Source: Vulcanimicrobiota bacterium
Lineage (GTDB): Bacteria; Vulcanimicrobiota; Vulcanimicrobiia; Vulcanimicrobiales; Vulcanimicrobiaceae
Assembly (NCBI GenBank): GCA_013036095.1
Contig: JAAXCW010000002.1
Coordinates: 1-64,000, forward strand
DNA length: 64,000 bases
Direction: 5' to 3'
Shown: positions 1 to 8,205 of the stretch, piece by piece
Numbering within the stretch: position 1 is the first letter of the stretch
How the letters are laid out: each line of letters opens with the position of its first letter
Position numbers and translations under genes: made by a program
The notes under the pieces: model-generated
Databases searched by the model: none
The model's input: the letters and a program-made list of their open reading frames with translations, nothing else
Told to the model about the DNA's origin: nothing

Positions 1-227
1 GCGGTGCGGGAGAGCAGCGTTGCCAAACCGCTGGGGGTGTTTGCCGGGTGCGTGCCAGGCGCGGGACTGGGGCTCGGAGTCACTGTTGGCTGCGGACCCA
101 CTCCGCCACCGCCGCCGCCGCCGCCCGGGATCGGGAAACCACCGCCGCCGCCTCCGCCGCCGCATGCAGCCAAGACCGCCATCGTTAGGATGGAGGCTGC
201 GGCCAGCAAGCGCGGCTTTACGTTCAC
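1..227 (-). CDS. Glycine-rich lipoprotein, cut by the window edge
   Basis: Seen: a GTG start preceded by a purine-rich GAGGGAAG. The signal peptide has a basic start (NVKPR), a hydrophobic core and a lipobox LAAC with Cys at about residue 22. Two runs of eight glycines follow, separated by FPIP, then a Pro/Ser/Thr stretch (PTVTPSPSPAP). The frame stays open to base 1, so the C-terminus lies outside the window. Known: LAAC followed by a flexible low-complexity linker is typical of lipoproteins anchored by Cys acylation. Inferred: the mature domain is tethered away from the membrane by the Gly/Pro linker; its function cannot be told. It follows cinA by 18 bases and probably shares its transcript. 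A proline-rich frame on the opposite strand is only its mirror image. Confidence 0.7.
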   Translation of the reverse strand, partial: MNVKPRLLAAASILTMAVLAACGGGGGGGGFPIPGGGGGGGGVGPQPTVTPSPSPAPGTHPANTPSGLATLLSRT

Positions 228-245
228 GGTCTTCCCTCTTACCCT

Positions 246-1517
246 CTACGACTTCGGGTTCCTGATCGGTTCCGCCGAGCCCACGGTTTCCCATAGGAAG
301 CCAAGCGCCGCGGTCGTGGCTCGAGCCTGGATGCCCTCGCGGTTGCCGGCGAGCTGCAGGCGCCTCGTGCGCACCCCGCTCTCCTCGGCAATCGCCAGCC
401 ACACCAACCCTATCGGCTTTTCATGAGTCCCGCCTGAAGGCCCGGCGATGCCGGTGATCGAGAGGCCGACATCGGTTCCGAGATTTTTCCTGATGCCGGC
501 AGCCATCTGCTCGGCTACTTCTTCGCTGACCGCGCCGGAACGGTCGAGGTCTTCGCGTTTCACGCCGAGCTGCTGCATTTTGACCTCATTGCTGTATGAG
601 ACTACTCCACCGGTAAAGCTTTTCGACGAGCCCGGCACGCTGGTGAGCGCGGCGGCAATCGATCCGCCCGTGCAAGATTCGGCGACGGCAATCGTGCGTT
701 GCGTTTGTTGCAGCAAGACGTGAATGGCAAACGGCAACGTCTCGTCGTCCACGCCGTAAACGTGCCCATCCAACCTGCGCAGCAGCTCGTGCTCCACCGG
801 CGCAATCAGTGCGATCGCCGCGTCCGCCGAAGCGGCCTTCGCCATGATCTTCACGTCGCAGCGGAACTGATGCGCCAATACCGCGATCTTCGGATTTTCG
901 AGCGATGCAAAAAGATCGGCAATGCGGTGGTCGATCTCGGATTCGGCCAAACCGATCGTATGCAGGCTGCGCGTGCGTATGTGCTCGGTCAACGGAAAGC
1001 GCCGCTGCAGCCATGGCACCACGCCTTCGGCCAGCATTGGCTTCATCTCCCGCGGCACGCCCGGCATACTGGCCACGAATTTCTCCCGCGTTGTCGTCGC
1101 GATGAATCCAGGTGCCGTACCTTCGCGATTAGCCAGCGGCACGGACCCGCGCGGAATCAGCGCCTGCTTGCGATTGTTTTCGCGCATCTGCCGCCCGCTC
1201 TTGACGAAGACTTCTTCCATGGCGCGCAGCGACGGTTCGTGCACTTCCGCGTCAACGCCGAGCGCGTCGCAGACCGCCTCCTTCGTCAGGTCATCGACCG
1301 TCGGTCCCAGTCCGCCTGTCGTGATGACGCCGTCCGCGCGATCGAGCGCCGACCGGATCATGTCGGCGATGCGCTGACGGTTATCGCCGACCGCGTGCGT
1401 TGCAAAAACGTCAACGCCGATTTCCGCGAGCTTGCCGGCAATGAACGGCGTGTTGGTATCGACGAGCTGTCCGAGCAGCATCTCGGTGCCCACCGCGACG
1501 ATCTCGACCGAAGGCAT
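246..1517 (-). CDS. cinA: CinA-family protein, MoCF domain plus nicotinamide-nucleotide amidase
   Basis: At 423 aa this is the full two-domain CinA. An N-terminal MoCF (molybdopterin-binding-like) domain spans about residues 4-170, with TTGGLGPTVDD at 66-76. A C-terminal CinA/PncC domain begins near 255, with the signature AESCTGG at 279-285 and later SITGIAGPSGG. Known: the C-terminal domain deamidates nicotinamide mononucleotide to nicotinate mononucleotide and the N-terminal domain can act as an ADP-ribose pyrophosphatase, so the protein recycles pyridine nucleotides; it was first named from competence operons. The ATG overlaps the upstream stop as TAATG. The nadE pair lies in the same run, which supports an NAD-salvage role. 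Confidence 0.95.
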   Translation of the reverse strand: MPSVEIVAVGTEMLLGQLVDTNTPFIAGKLAEIGVDVFATHAVGDNRQRIADMIRSALDRADGVITTGGLGPTVDDLTKEAVCDALGVDAEVHEPSLRAMEEVFVKSGRQMRENNRKQALIPRGSVPLANREGTAPGFIATTTREKFVASMPGVPREMKPMLAEGVVPWLQRRFPLTEHIRTRSLHTIGLAESEIDHRIADLFASLENPKIAVLAHQFRCDVKIMAKAASADAAIALIAPVEHELLRRLDGHVYGVDDETLPFAIHVLLQQTQRTIAVAESCTGGSIAAALTSVPGSSKSFTGGVVSYSNEVKMQQLGVKREDLDRSGAVSEEVAEQMAAGIRKNLGTDVGLSITGIAGPSGGTHEKPIGLVWLAIAEESGVRTRRLQLAGNREGIQARATTAALGFLWETVGSAEPIRNPKS

Positions 1518-2092
1518 TACCGCTCTTCGAACCAGTCCGGATAGCGGAATGAAACGTCGGTTTCAAAACCTTTCGCCGCCTCGATCGCCGCGTTGCGCCG
1601 GAGGACCCAATCGCCGGCGGCGGGATGTTCCCGTCTGACATCTTCACGCCGGGCGGCGATCTGTTCGGCGAAATGTGCGAAGCGGCCATCCATGGCGCGC
1701 TGGAGCCCTTCCTTTATAAGCTTGCCGATTCGCGGCGCGAGCCCGGCGGTCGAGATCGCGACTCGAACCGGGCCGGCCTTCGCGATGGCCAGCATCGCGA
1801 CGAAGCCGTGCTTGGGCTGATCGATGCAGCACAGCAAGAAACGCTCCCGGTCGGCAAGCGCGCGCAGGCGCGCGGAAAGCGGCTCGTCCTGCGGCGTGGA
1901 GATCACGAGAAACGCGCCGCTCACGTCTTCATCGCGAAGCCCGGCCGCGTCTTCGATGCGCCGGACGTCGGCATCGCATTCCCGCAGCGCCGCGCTCTTC
2001 TCCTCGGCTTCACGATCGTTGCCGATCACAACGCACGTCCGCCCGGCAAGATTCAATCCGACGGGGAAATACGGATTAACCACCGCTGCCAC
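1517..2092 (-). CDS. Precorrin-2 dehydrogenase / siroheme synthase N-terminal type
   Basis: At 191 aa it matches the CysG N-terminal / Met8p family: a Rossmann-like start (TCVVIGNDREAEEKSAAL) and then the diagnostic VRVAISTAGLAPRIGKLIKE segment at about 107-126. Known: these enzymes oxidise precorrin-2 to sirohydrochlorin with NAD and may insert iron to make siroheme. The usual GGG nucleotide loop reads G-N-D here, so cofactor binding may be altered. The GTG start directly follows the nadE stop, so the two are translationally coupled. No other siroheme or cobalamin ring gene is in the window, although a cobalamin adenosyltransferase lies at 17.8 kb. Confidence 0.8.
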   Translation of the reverse strand: MAAVVNPYFPVGLNLAGRTCVVIGNDREAEEKSAALRECDADVRRIEDAAGLRDEDVSGAFLVISTPQDEPLSARLRALADRERFLLCCIDQPKHGFVAMLAIAKAGPVRVAISTAGLAPRIGKLIKEGLQRAMDGRFAHFAEQIAARREDVRREHPAAGDWVLRRNAAIEAAKGFETDVSFRYPDWFEER

Positions 2093-2947
2093 CTAAAAAT
2101 CGACGGGGCGCAAGTAAAACTCATTAATCGCTGTATTCGAAAGCATCGCGGTGGTCGGCAGGTGCCGCTTCCAATGCGTGCTGTCCAAGCGCTTTCGGAC
2201 GATCTCGACCTCGCCGCGATCGAACCCGCGCGCGACCAGTTGGTCGTTGGTGTAACCCTCGAGAATGCGCGAGAGGACGGCGTCGGCTTTCGCGTAGGTA
2301 ATGCCAAGATCGCCTTCATCGGTTTGATTCGCTTCCAGATCGGCGCTCGGCGCCTTATCGATAAGCGGTTTCGGCACGCCGAGGTATTGCGCGAGCTTCC
2401 ACACTTGCGATTTGTAGAGATCGCCGATCGGGTTGACCGGTGGCGAGTCGTCGGCATGCCACGTGAAATAACCCAGAAGCCGTTCGGTCTTGTTCCCCGT
2501 CCCCACCGGCAGCGCGCCGAGCTTCGCGGACTGATCGAAGAGCACCAGCATGCGTACGCGCGCCAGAACGTTGCCGCGGCGCCGCGCATCCGCATCGGGT
2601 TCGAACTGCAGGTACCCGTCGGCTGCCGCGCTGATCTCGATTGTCGACTCGTTGATGCCGAGCGCTTCGCTGACCAGGCGCGCGTCGCTCAAACTCGACG
2701 GACTCGAATGTTTGTAGGGCATGCGCACGCCGTACACGTTCTGCGGTCCGAGAGCGCGCGCGCAGAGATATGCCGTTACCGCGGAATCCACTCCGCCTGA
2801 GAGTCCAACGACGGCCCGCTCGATGCTGCGTCCGGCGATAAGTTCGTCGCGCAGAAATGCTTCGAGCCATTGCGCGGTCAGCTCGGAGCTTATCGACGGC
2901 GCTTGCGTAAAATCGTCGCGTTGGGGCTCGATAACGGGCAGCTTCAT
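2093..2947 (-). CDS. nadE: NAD synthetase, ammonia-dependent-type catalytic subunit
   Basis: At 284 aa this is a stand-alone NAD synthetase domain. The ATP-pyrophosphatase loop SGGVDS is at residues 50-55; PVGTGNKTERLLGYFTWHAD and NPIGDLYKSQVWKLA form the deamido-NAD site. It amidates deamido-NAD to NAD using ATP. I chose the ATG at 2947 because it overlaps the upstream stop by 4 bases (ATGA); the frame stays open much further upstream, but there it runs through the nitrilase gene. The upstream gene is a nitrilase-type glutaminase domain in the same order as the two domains of fused glutamine-dependent NAD synthetases, so it probably supplies the ammonia. Confidence 0.93.
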   Translation of the reverse strand: MKLPVIEPQRDDFTQAPSISSELTAQWLEAFLRDELIAGRSIERAVVGLSGGVDSAVTAYLCARALGPQNVYGVRMPYKHSSPSSLSDARLVSEALGINESTIEISAAADGYLQFEPDADARRRGNVLARVRMLVLFDQSAKLGALPVGTGNKTERLLGYFTWHADDSPPVNPIGDLYKSQVWKLAQYLGVPKPLIDKAPSADLEANQTDEGDLGITYAKADAVLSRILEGYTNDQLVARGFDRGEVEIVRKRLDSTHWKRHLPTTAMLSNTAINEFYLRPVDF

Positions 2948-3816
2948 CGCAGCGGCAGCTCTTCGTCGGCTAGCAAATCCGGCAGCACCGCGTGCAAGTC
3001 GCCCAGCAACGGCAATGTCGCACGCGCGAGATCGATCTCGCGCAGGTCGATGGCGGCGCGAATGATGTGGGCGCCTAGCGGCGGCGCCTCGACAACCGTG
3101 TGGCCGTGCGGATCGACGATCCGCGACGAGCCCGTCATGCCTTTGCCCCCTTCGAAACCGGCAAGCCCCGCGTAGAGCAGATAGACGCCATGCTCGGCTG
3201 CGATGGACTCCAAAATGCCGCGCCAGCGCGTGATGCTCGTCAATTCTCCGCCGTCTTCGATGCCTCGGCCCGGCGCGGCGCTCGGCACGATCAAGATGCG
3301 CGCGCCCTTCACGGCCGCCAGCGTCGGTACGATCGCATGCCAGCAATCTTCGCAAATGAGCATCGCCATGCGGCCGAAGCGCGTTTCGAACGTTTCGAGA
3401 TGGCGCCCGCGAGACAGAAAACGCTCCTCGTCGAACACGCCATACGTCGGCAAAAACATTTTGCGGTGCACGTGCTTGACGCTCGCGTTTCCGCCGGCGA
3501 TTTCCAGATAGACGGCCGAGTTGTAATACGTTCCGTCGCAGTTCTCGTAAAAGCCACAGACGAGGTCCACGTCTTTTCCGGGATTGGTCTCGAGCCATGC
3601 CTTGGCAAGGTCCGCGGAAAACGTGTCGGAGTCCAGCGCGAGCTCGTAGACCGCGCCTTCGAGAAAATATCCGGTGAGCGCCGCTTCGGGGAGGACAATC
3701 AGATCCACGGGCTCCGCGCCCGTTTGCGAAAACACGTCGCGCAAATCGCGCAAGTTCTCTTGATACTTTCCTTTGCGCGGTTTGGTTTGAACGATCGCAA
3801 CGTTCACGACGCTCAC
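2944..3816 (-). CDS. Nitrilase-superfamily amidohydrolase, probable glutaminase subunit for NadE
   Basis: A 290-aa carbon-nitrogen hydrolase with the family triad: Glu44 (LPEAALTGY), Lys119 (HRKMFLPTYGVFDEERF) and Cys155 (LICEDCWH). The YGVFDEERF and ICED context resembles the glutamine-amidotransferase domain of large NAD synthetases more than free-standing nitrilases. The GTG at 3816 gives a GTGA overlap with lpd; a longer reading would run into lpd. It overlaps nadE by 4 bases. Inferred: it hydrolyses glutamine and passes ammonia to NadE. An independent amidase or beta-ureidopropionase role cannot be excluded from sequence alone. Confidence 0.85.
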   Translation of the reverse strand: MSVVNVAIVQTKPRKGKYQENLRDLRDVFSQTGAEPVDLIVLPEAALTGYFLEGAVYELALDSDTFSADLAKAWLETNPGKDVDLVCGFYENCDGTYYNSAVYLEIAGGNASVKHVHRKMFLPTYGVFDEERFLSRGRHLETFETRFGRMAMLICEDCWHAIVPTLAAVKGARILIVPSAAPGRGIEDGGELTSITRWRGILESIAAEHGVYLLYAGLAGFEGGKGMTGSSRIVDPHGHTVVEAPPLGAHIIRAAIDLREIDLARATLPLLGDLHAVLPDLLADEELPLR

Positions 3817-5243
3817 GAAATCGCGACCTCCGGATCGATCTGACCCGGTCCGGCCAGTTTCAACTTCGCCGCGCATTCTTCGGCCGGATAGGTCCAAATC
3901 TCCGCAAGCGTCGGATGCAGGTGCGGAATGGCCATGAATTGCGCCACGGTTGCTTCATAACGCATGGCCACGATCAGTTCGTGAATCAGATCCGAGCCGT
4001 GCGGACCCAGAACGGAGGCACCGAGAATTTTTCCGCCTTCGGCGGCGGCAAGGATCTTCACGAAACCCTTGGTTTTTCCGATGCACTGCGCTTTGCCGTG
4101 TTCGGCAAAATCGTACGTGCCCTTGACGTAGGACGTGCCCTTCGCTTGCAGCTCGCGCTCCGTGCTTCCGACAACGGCTACTTGCGGATCGCTAAATACC
4201 GTGTGTGCGGCCGTGATCGTGTAATCGGCCTTCTCGGGAGTCGTGCCGGGCGCGCGCAAAGCGTTCCGGGCCGCGATCTCGCCTTCATAAATGGCCACGT
4301 GAACGAGCATATGTTTTCCCGCAACGTCCCCGATAGCGTAAAAGTCCGGATTGCACGTGCGCATCGTCTCGTCGGTGTCGATGCCGGTGATATTGTGGCA
4401 CGGAACGCCGGCGGCATCCAGGTTGAGGCCCTCAAAGTTCGGTACGCGGCCCAGGCAATACAGGAGCTCGTCCGCCTCGATCTCCCCTTCCACGCCGTTG
4501 TGAACCACGTGCGCGAGTTTCTTCCCGCCGCGCGTGCCCGCGCGAACGATCTGCGTATCCGTATGCACGTCGATGCCTTCGGCGCGAAAATACTCCGTGA
4601 GCCCCTCGCCTATGTCGTGATCCTCACCCGAAAGCAAGTGCGGGCTGCGCAGCACCAACGACGTCTTGACGCCCATGCGCGAAAAGAATTGTCCTAACTC
4701 GCAAGCGACGTACCCGCCGCCCAAGACGACCAGTGACCGCGGCAGCTTTTGCAATTCCAGGGCGGCGTCACTATCGATAAATCCCGTTTCCGGAAGTCCC
4801 GGTACGGCTGCCGGCGCGACGACGCTGCCGGTTGCAATAATGAATTTCTCCGCTTCGAGAACCGTGCCGGCAGCTTCCACCTCGCGCGCAGAGATAAAGC
4901 GCGCTGGTCCCTCATAGAGCGGGAACTGGCGCAACCCCTCGATGCGGTAATCGGCGAACCCGCGAATCAATTCGGCCTTGCGCCGCATGATGTGCGGAAA
5001 GTCAAACGTAATGTCGTCGGCGTGTATGCCGAGTTCCACGGCGTCGCGCATATCGGCGATCGCATCGCTCGAAGCCAGAAGCGTTTTGCTGGGCATGCAG
5101 CCGCGCAGAATGCAGAGCCCGCCGAGCGGACCGTGATCGATGAGCGCCACTGACGCTCCCAGGTCGCGCGCCGTGCGTGCTGCTGCAAATCCGCCGGAGC
5201 CCGCCCCGACGACAACGAGATCGTACCGCTCGCGAGTTTTCAA
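3813..5243 (-). CDS. Dihydrolipoyl dehydrogenase-like flavoprotein disulfide reductase
   Basis: A 476-aa class I pyridine-nucleotide disulfide oxidoreductase. FAD site VVGAGSGGFAAA lies near the N-terminus, the redox pair is GGLCILRGCMPSK (Cys-x4-Cys), the NAD-binding segment is VVLGGGYVACELG, the second FAD motif is FYAIGDVAG, and the C-terminal His-Glu pair is HLHPTLAEIW. Known: the family includes E3 of 2-oxoacid dehydrogenases, mercuric reductase and soluble transhydrogenase. The first redox Cys is followed by ILRG instead of the usual LNVG, so the exact substrate is open. The TTG at 5243 gives a TTGA overlap with glpX. No 2-oxoacid dehydrogenase genes are nearby. Confidence 0.85.
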   Translation of the reverse strand: MKTRERYDLVVVGAGSGGFAAARTARDLGASVALIDHGPLGGLCILRGCMPSKTLLASSDAIADMRDAVELGIHADDITFDFPHIMRRKAELIRGFADYRIEGLRQFPLYEGPARFISAREVEAAGTVLEAEKFIIATGSVVAPAAVPGLPETGFIDSDAALELQKLPRSLVVLGGGYVACELGQFFSRMGVKTSLVLRSPHLLSGEDHDIGEGLTEYFRAEGIDVHTDTQIVRAGTRGGKKLAHVVHNGVEGEIEADELLYCLGRVPNFEGLNLDAAGVPCHNITGIDTDETMRTCNPDFYAIGDVAGKHMLVHVAIYEGEIAARNALRAPGTTPEKADYTITAAHTVFSDPQVAVVGSTERELQAKGTSYVKGTYDFAEHGKAQCIGKTKGFVKILAAAEGGKILGASVLGPHGSDLIHELIVAMRYEATVAQFMAIPHLHPTLAEIWTYPAEECAAKLKLAGPGQIDPEVAIS

Positions 5244-6223
5244 GCGCTCTGCTGCGGACGCGCTCCCAAACGGTGAACGGATTCGATAAACCGCAGCGTG
5301 CCTCCCGAGTGCATCACGATCGAATGCGTGCGCGCGTTGTTGCCGAAAAACCGTACGCCGCGCGCCAGGTCGCCGTCGGTAATCCCCGTCGCACAAAACA
5401 CCAAGTGCTCGCCCTTGACCAGGTCGTTCATCGTCAGTACCGCCGAAAGATCTGCGATGCCCATTTCATGAGCGCGTCTGGCTTCGTCGTCGTTGCGCGG
5501 CTCCAGCCTGCCCATGAACATTCCGCCCAAACATTTGAGCGCAGCCGCAGCGAGCACGCCTTCAGGGGCGCCCCCGGTTCCCAGCGCAACGTGTATACCG
5601 GTTCCCGGAACCGCGGTGGCGATGCACGCGTCTACGTCGCCGTCGGAGATCAATTTGATACGCGCGCCGGCTTCGCGCACTTGCCGCACCAGATCGGCAT
5701 GGCGCGGACGGTCGAGAATGACTACTGTCACGTCGCTCACCGGTTTTTCCATCGCATTGGCGACGGCTTCGATATTGTCGCGAACGGGCGCGTCGAGATG
5801 CACGAACGGCGCGGCTTTGGGCCCGACCGCGAGTTTTTTCATGTAGGTGTCGGGTGCGTTGAGCAAACAGCCGCGTTCGGCGATGGCCATCACCGCGATC
5901 GAGTTGGGAAGCCCGTTGGCAACCAGATTGGTGCCTTCGACCGGATCGACGGCGATGTCAACTTCGAATCCGCCGCGGCCGAGCTCTTCGCCGATGTAGA
6001 GCATCGGCGCTTCGTCGCGTTCCCCTTCGCCGATCACGATGCGTCCGGAAATCTCCATTTCGCCGAGCGCTTCACGCATGCGTTCGACGGCGGCGCCGTC
6101 GGCTTTGTCGCGTTCGCCGCGCCCCATCCAGCGCGACGCCGCCAGCGCGGCGCTTTCCGTCACTTTTACGAAATCGAGCGTATTGACGGGGCTTGTGGAC
6201 GTACGCGCAATCATTGTTGCCAT
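5240..6223 (-). CDS. glpX: Class II fructose-1,6-bisphosphatase
   Basis: At 327 aa it matches the GlpX family along its length: ESAALAASRWMGRG at the start, IGEGERDEAPMLYIGEE, the metal motif VDPVEGTNL, and KLISDGDVDACIATA followed by GTGGAPEGVLAAAALK. It removes the C1 phosphate from fructose-1,6-bisphosphate in gluconeogenesis, in the cytosol. It is the first gene of a minus-strand run through lpd, the split NAD synthetase and cinA. The ATG at 6223 has a likely promoter 40-75 bases upstream. No glycerol genes are nearby. Confidence 0.96.
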   Translation of the reverse strand: MATMIARTSTSPVNTLDFVKVTESAALAASRWMGRGERDKADGAAVERMREALGEMEISGRIVIGEGERDEAPMLYIGEELGRGGFEVDIAVDPVEGTNLVANGLPNSIAVMAIAERGCLLNAPDTYMKKLAVGPKAAPFVHLDAPVRDNIEAVANAMEKPVSDVTVVILDRPRHADLVRQVREAGARIKLISDGDVDACIATAVPGTGIHVALGTGGAPEGVLAAAALKCLGGMFMGRLEPRNDDEARRAHEMGIADLSAVLTMNDLVKGEHLVFCATGITDGDLARGVRFFGNNARTHSIVMHSGGTLRFIESVHRLGARPQQSA

Positions 6224-6269
6224 ACTCTTTGAGGCTACAAGGGAAGCGGGGCGATTCCTTTAGAACTGC

Positions 6270-6299
6270 ATTGTATCCGTGCACCTGGACGAATCACAA
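6270..6299 (-). promoter_or_regulatory. Possible sigma-70-type promoter for glpX
   Basis: Reading the minus strand, TTGTGA (6294-6299) and TACAAT (6270-6275) are separated by 18 bases and sit about 47 bases before the glpX ATG. Each hexamer matches the consensus at four or five of six positions. The site overlaps the start of the divergent mannosyltransferase gene. It is a pattern call only. Confidence 0.4.
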
Positions 6300-7799
6300 C
6301 GAACTTTTCCAATCCGTTCTAACGCGCTGCAAGGCTTGCTTGCGGCCGGATGGGTACCGCTTGCCGCGGTTGCGGCCGCGGGTCTAACGCTCGGATTTTT
6401 TCTTTGGTACGGTTTCGTCGTGCCCAAACAAGACCCCACGCTTACGGCGGCGGGATTACCGCTCTTGCTCGTGATTGCGTTGGGTGGCGTCGTTTGGGCA
6501 TGGCAGGCGTACAGCGACTACTTCGCGTCCCGGACCGGCGTCAAATTTCGGCGTTCGCTGCAATACGACGCGATGTCGTGGTCGGTGTTTGTACTGCTTT
6601 GGCTTTCCTTCGTGATGCCGCTCTGGCTAACGCATGGCGGCACCCGGCTCTTCGTGTATTGCGCGGCGCTTTTCTGTATCGGAAAGCTCGCCGTCGCGGC
6701 GCGCTTCAACGAAACCGTCCGCGACGTTTCGATCGACTTCGTGGTTTCGCGTTTTGCGATCATCGTCATCGCGGAACTGGCCGCGGTCATCATCGGCCAG
6801 CGCGCGGGCACGCACGTGCAAGAGTCGCGCACGCTGCTGCTCGCGGTGTGGGGGCGTTGGGATGCCGTCCATTACCTGGACATCGGAACCAGCGGCTACC
6901 ACGGAACCGACATGGCGTTCTTTCCGCTTCTTCCCCTGCTGATCGGAATTCTCGGCAAAGTTATGGGGAATCACCTGGTGGCCGGGCTGGTGATCTCCAA
7001 CGTTGCGCTCTTTTTCGCGCTCCTCTTCCTTTATAAGCTGGTCGAGCACGAGTTCGACCGCACGGTGGCGCGGCGCGCAATTTTTTATATTTCGATTTTT
7101 CCCACCGCGGTTTTTTTCTCGGCGGTCTACACCGAATCGCTGTTCTTGATGCTGACCGTCGCGTCGTTCTACTACATGCGGGAACGGCGCTGGTGGCTCG
7201 CGGGAGTCATCGGGTTGCTCGCTTCCCTCACCCGCGTCGAAGGCGTCCTGCTCGCAGTTCCGTTTGCTATCGAATGGTGGAGCGCGTACCGCGAAGACGC
7301 CGCCGCGGGGATCAAGAACCTGGTTCCCATCGTCTTGATTCCGCTCGGCCTCGCCCTGTTTATGGGCTACCTATGGGTGCTCAACGGTGACCCGCTCTAC
7401 TTCTCGCACGTGCAGTCGCACTGGAACCGGCAGCTTGCGGCGCCGTGGACTTCGATCGGAAACTCGCTCCATAAAATTGCGACCGCCGCGGGGCCGCAAA
7501 CCGTCGCCCAGCAGATCCTCGAGATCGTTTTTACCGCGCTGATGATCGGCGTGCTCGCCGCCGGCTGGCGCAAGCTCAAAGCGTCCTACGTCGCGTACAT
7601 GGGGCTCTCGATTCTCATGCCGCTGTGCACGTCGAGCCTGATGAGCATGCCGCGTTTCGCGCTCGTGCTCTTTCCGATGTTCGTCATCCTCGCACTCTGG
7701 GGCGGACGTCCCAGAATCAACAACGCAATCGTCGCTTTGTCGCTGCCTCTCTTAGGCCTGTTCACCGTTCTCTTTGCCGACTGGTACTGGGTTGCATAG
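6279..7799 (+). CDS. PIG-V/Gpi18-like membrane mannosyltransferase
   Basis: A 506-aa polytopic membrane protein with many hydrophobic segments. The motif WGRWDAVHYLDIGTSGYHG, followed by AFFPLLPLLI and TRVEGVLLAVPF, matches the PIG-V (Gpi18-type) family of GT-C transferases that use polyprenyl-phosphate-linked mannose. Inferred: it adds a hexose to a lipid-linked or protein acceptor on the outer face of the membrane. The start is GTG at 6279. It overlaps the GtrA gene by 8 bases, and a second GT-C enzyme follows, forming a three-gene glycosylation unit. The acceptor is unknown. Confidence 0.8.
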   Translation: MHLDESQRTFPIRSNALQGLLAAGWVPLAAVAAAGLTLGFFLWYGFVVPKQDPTLTAAGLPLLLVIALGGVVWAWQAYSDYFASRTGVKFRRSLQYDAMSWSVFVLLWLSFVMPLWLTHGGTRLFVYCAALFCIGKLAVAARFNETVRDVSIDFVVSRFAIIVIAELAAVIIGQRAGTHVQESRTLLLAVWGRWDAVHYLDIGTSGYHGTDMAFFPLLPLLIGILGKVMGNHLVAGLVISNVALFFALLFLYKLVEHEFDRTVARRAIFYISIFPTAVFFSAVYTESLFLMLTVASFYYMRERRWWLAGVIGLLASLTRVEGVLLAVPFAIEWWSAYREDAAAGIKNLVPIVLIPLGLALFMGYLWVLNGDPLYFSHVQSHWNRQLAAPWTSIGNSLHKIATAAGPQTVAQQILEIVFTALMIGVLAAGWRKLKASYVAYMGLSILMPLCTSSLMSMPRFALVLFPMFVILALWGGRPRINNAIVALSLPLLGLFTVLFADWYWVA

Positions 7800-8205
7800 C
7801 GTCACGCAGCGCCGCGGCGTGCGTCAATTCGTAAAATTCGGTATCGTCGGCGCCTCGGGTTTCTTGGTCAATCTGGCCGTCTTCACCGGATTGCAGCGCC
7901 TGATACCGCATCACGATCAGCCTGAACAGTACTACGCGATTTATTCGGTCGCATTTTTGTCCGGCGGCGTTTCAAACTACTATTTGAACCGCGTCTGGAC
8001 GTTTCGTTCGAGCGGACACGCTTTTCGGGAAGGCGGCAAGTTCCTGACGGTCTCCGCGCTGGCGTTGGCTGTCGGGCTGATCGTCTCCGCGCTCATTTCA
8101 CCGTTTTTGGGGCACGGGCACAAGACGTGGTTCATCGCTACGCTGGCCGGCATAGTGGTGAATTTCTTTCTGAACAAATATTGGACGTTCAAGCACGTAA
8201 CCTGA
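7792..8205 (+). CDS. GtrA-family membrane protein, likely polyprenyl-linked sugar flippase
   Basis: About 137 aa with four hydrophobic segments and the GtrA pattern VRQFVKFGIVGASGFLVNL near the start, SNYYLNRVWTF in the middle and VNFFLNKYWTFKHV at the end. Known: GtrA proteins are thought to flip undecaprenyl-phosphate-glucose or a similar carrier sugar. The start is uncertain: TTG 7792 overlaps the previous stop, and GTG 7819 is the next choice and begins right at the conserved part. It lies between two GT-C transferases, which fits delivery of lipid-linked sugar to them. Confidence 0.8.
   Translation: MHSVTQRRGVRQFVKFGIVGASGFLVNLAVFTGLQRLIPHHDQPEQYYAIYSVAFLSGGVSNYYLNRVWTFRSSGHAFREGGKFLTVSALALAVGLIVSALISPFLGHGHKTWFIATLAGIVVNFFLNKYWTFKHVT

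Noticed and set aside
4-426. Plus-strand frame with runs of eight prolines at the left edge
   Set aside because: It is the mirror of the Gly-rich lipoprotein and of the cinA 3' end; it has no ribosome site and no conserved part beyond low complexity.
699-2800. Long plus-strand frames across cinA, the siroheme-type gene and nadE
   Set aside because: High G+C content opens antisense frames; the minus-strand proteins have full family signatures.
2947-3598. Upstream extension of nadE to 501 aa
   Set aside because: This part overlaps the nitrilase gene in another frame and is Arg-rich noise; the ATGA overlap marks the true start.
5177-6232. 351-aa plus-strand frame opposite glpX
   Set aside because: It mirrors a strongly conserved glpX and lacks any recognisable domain.
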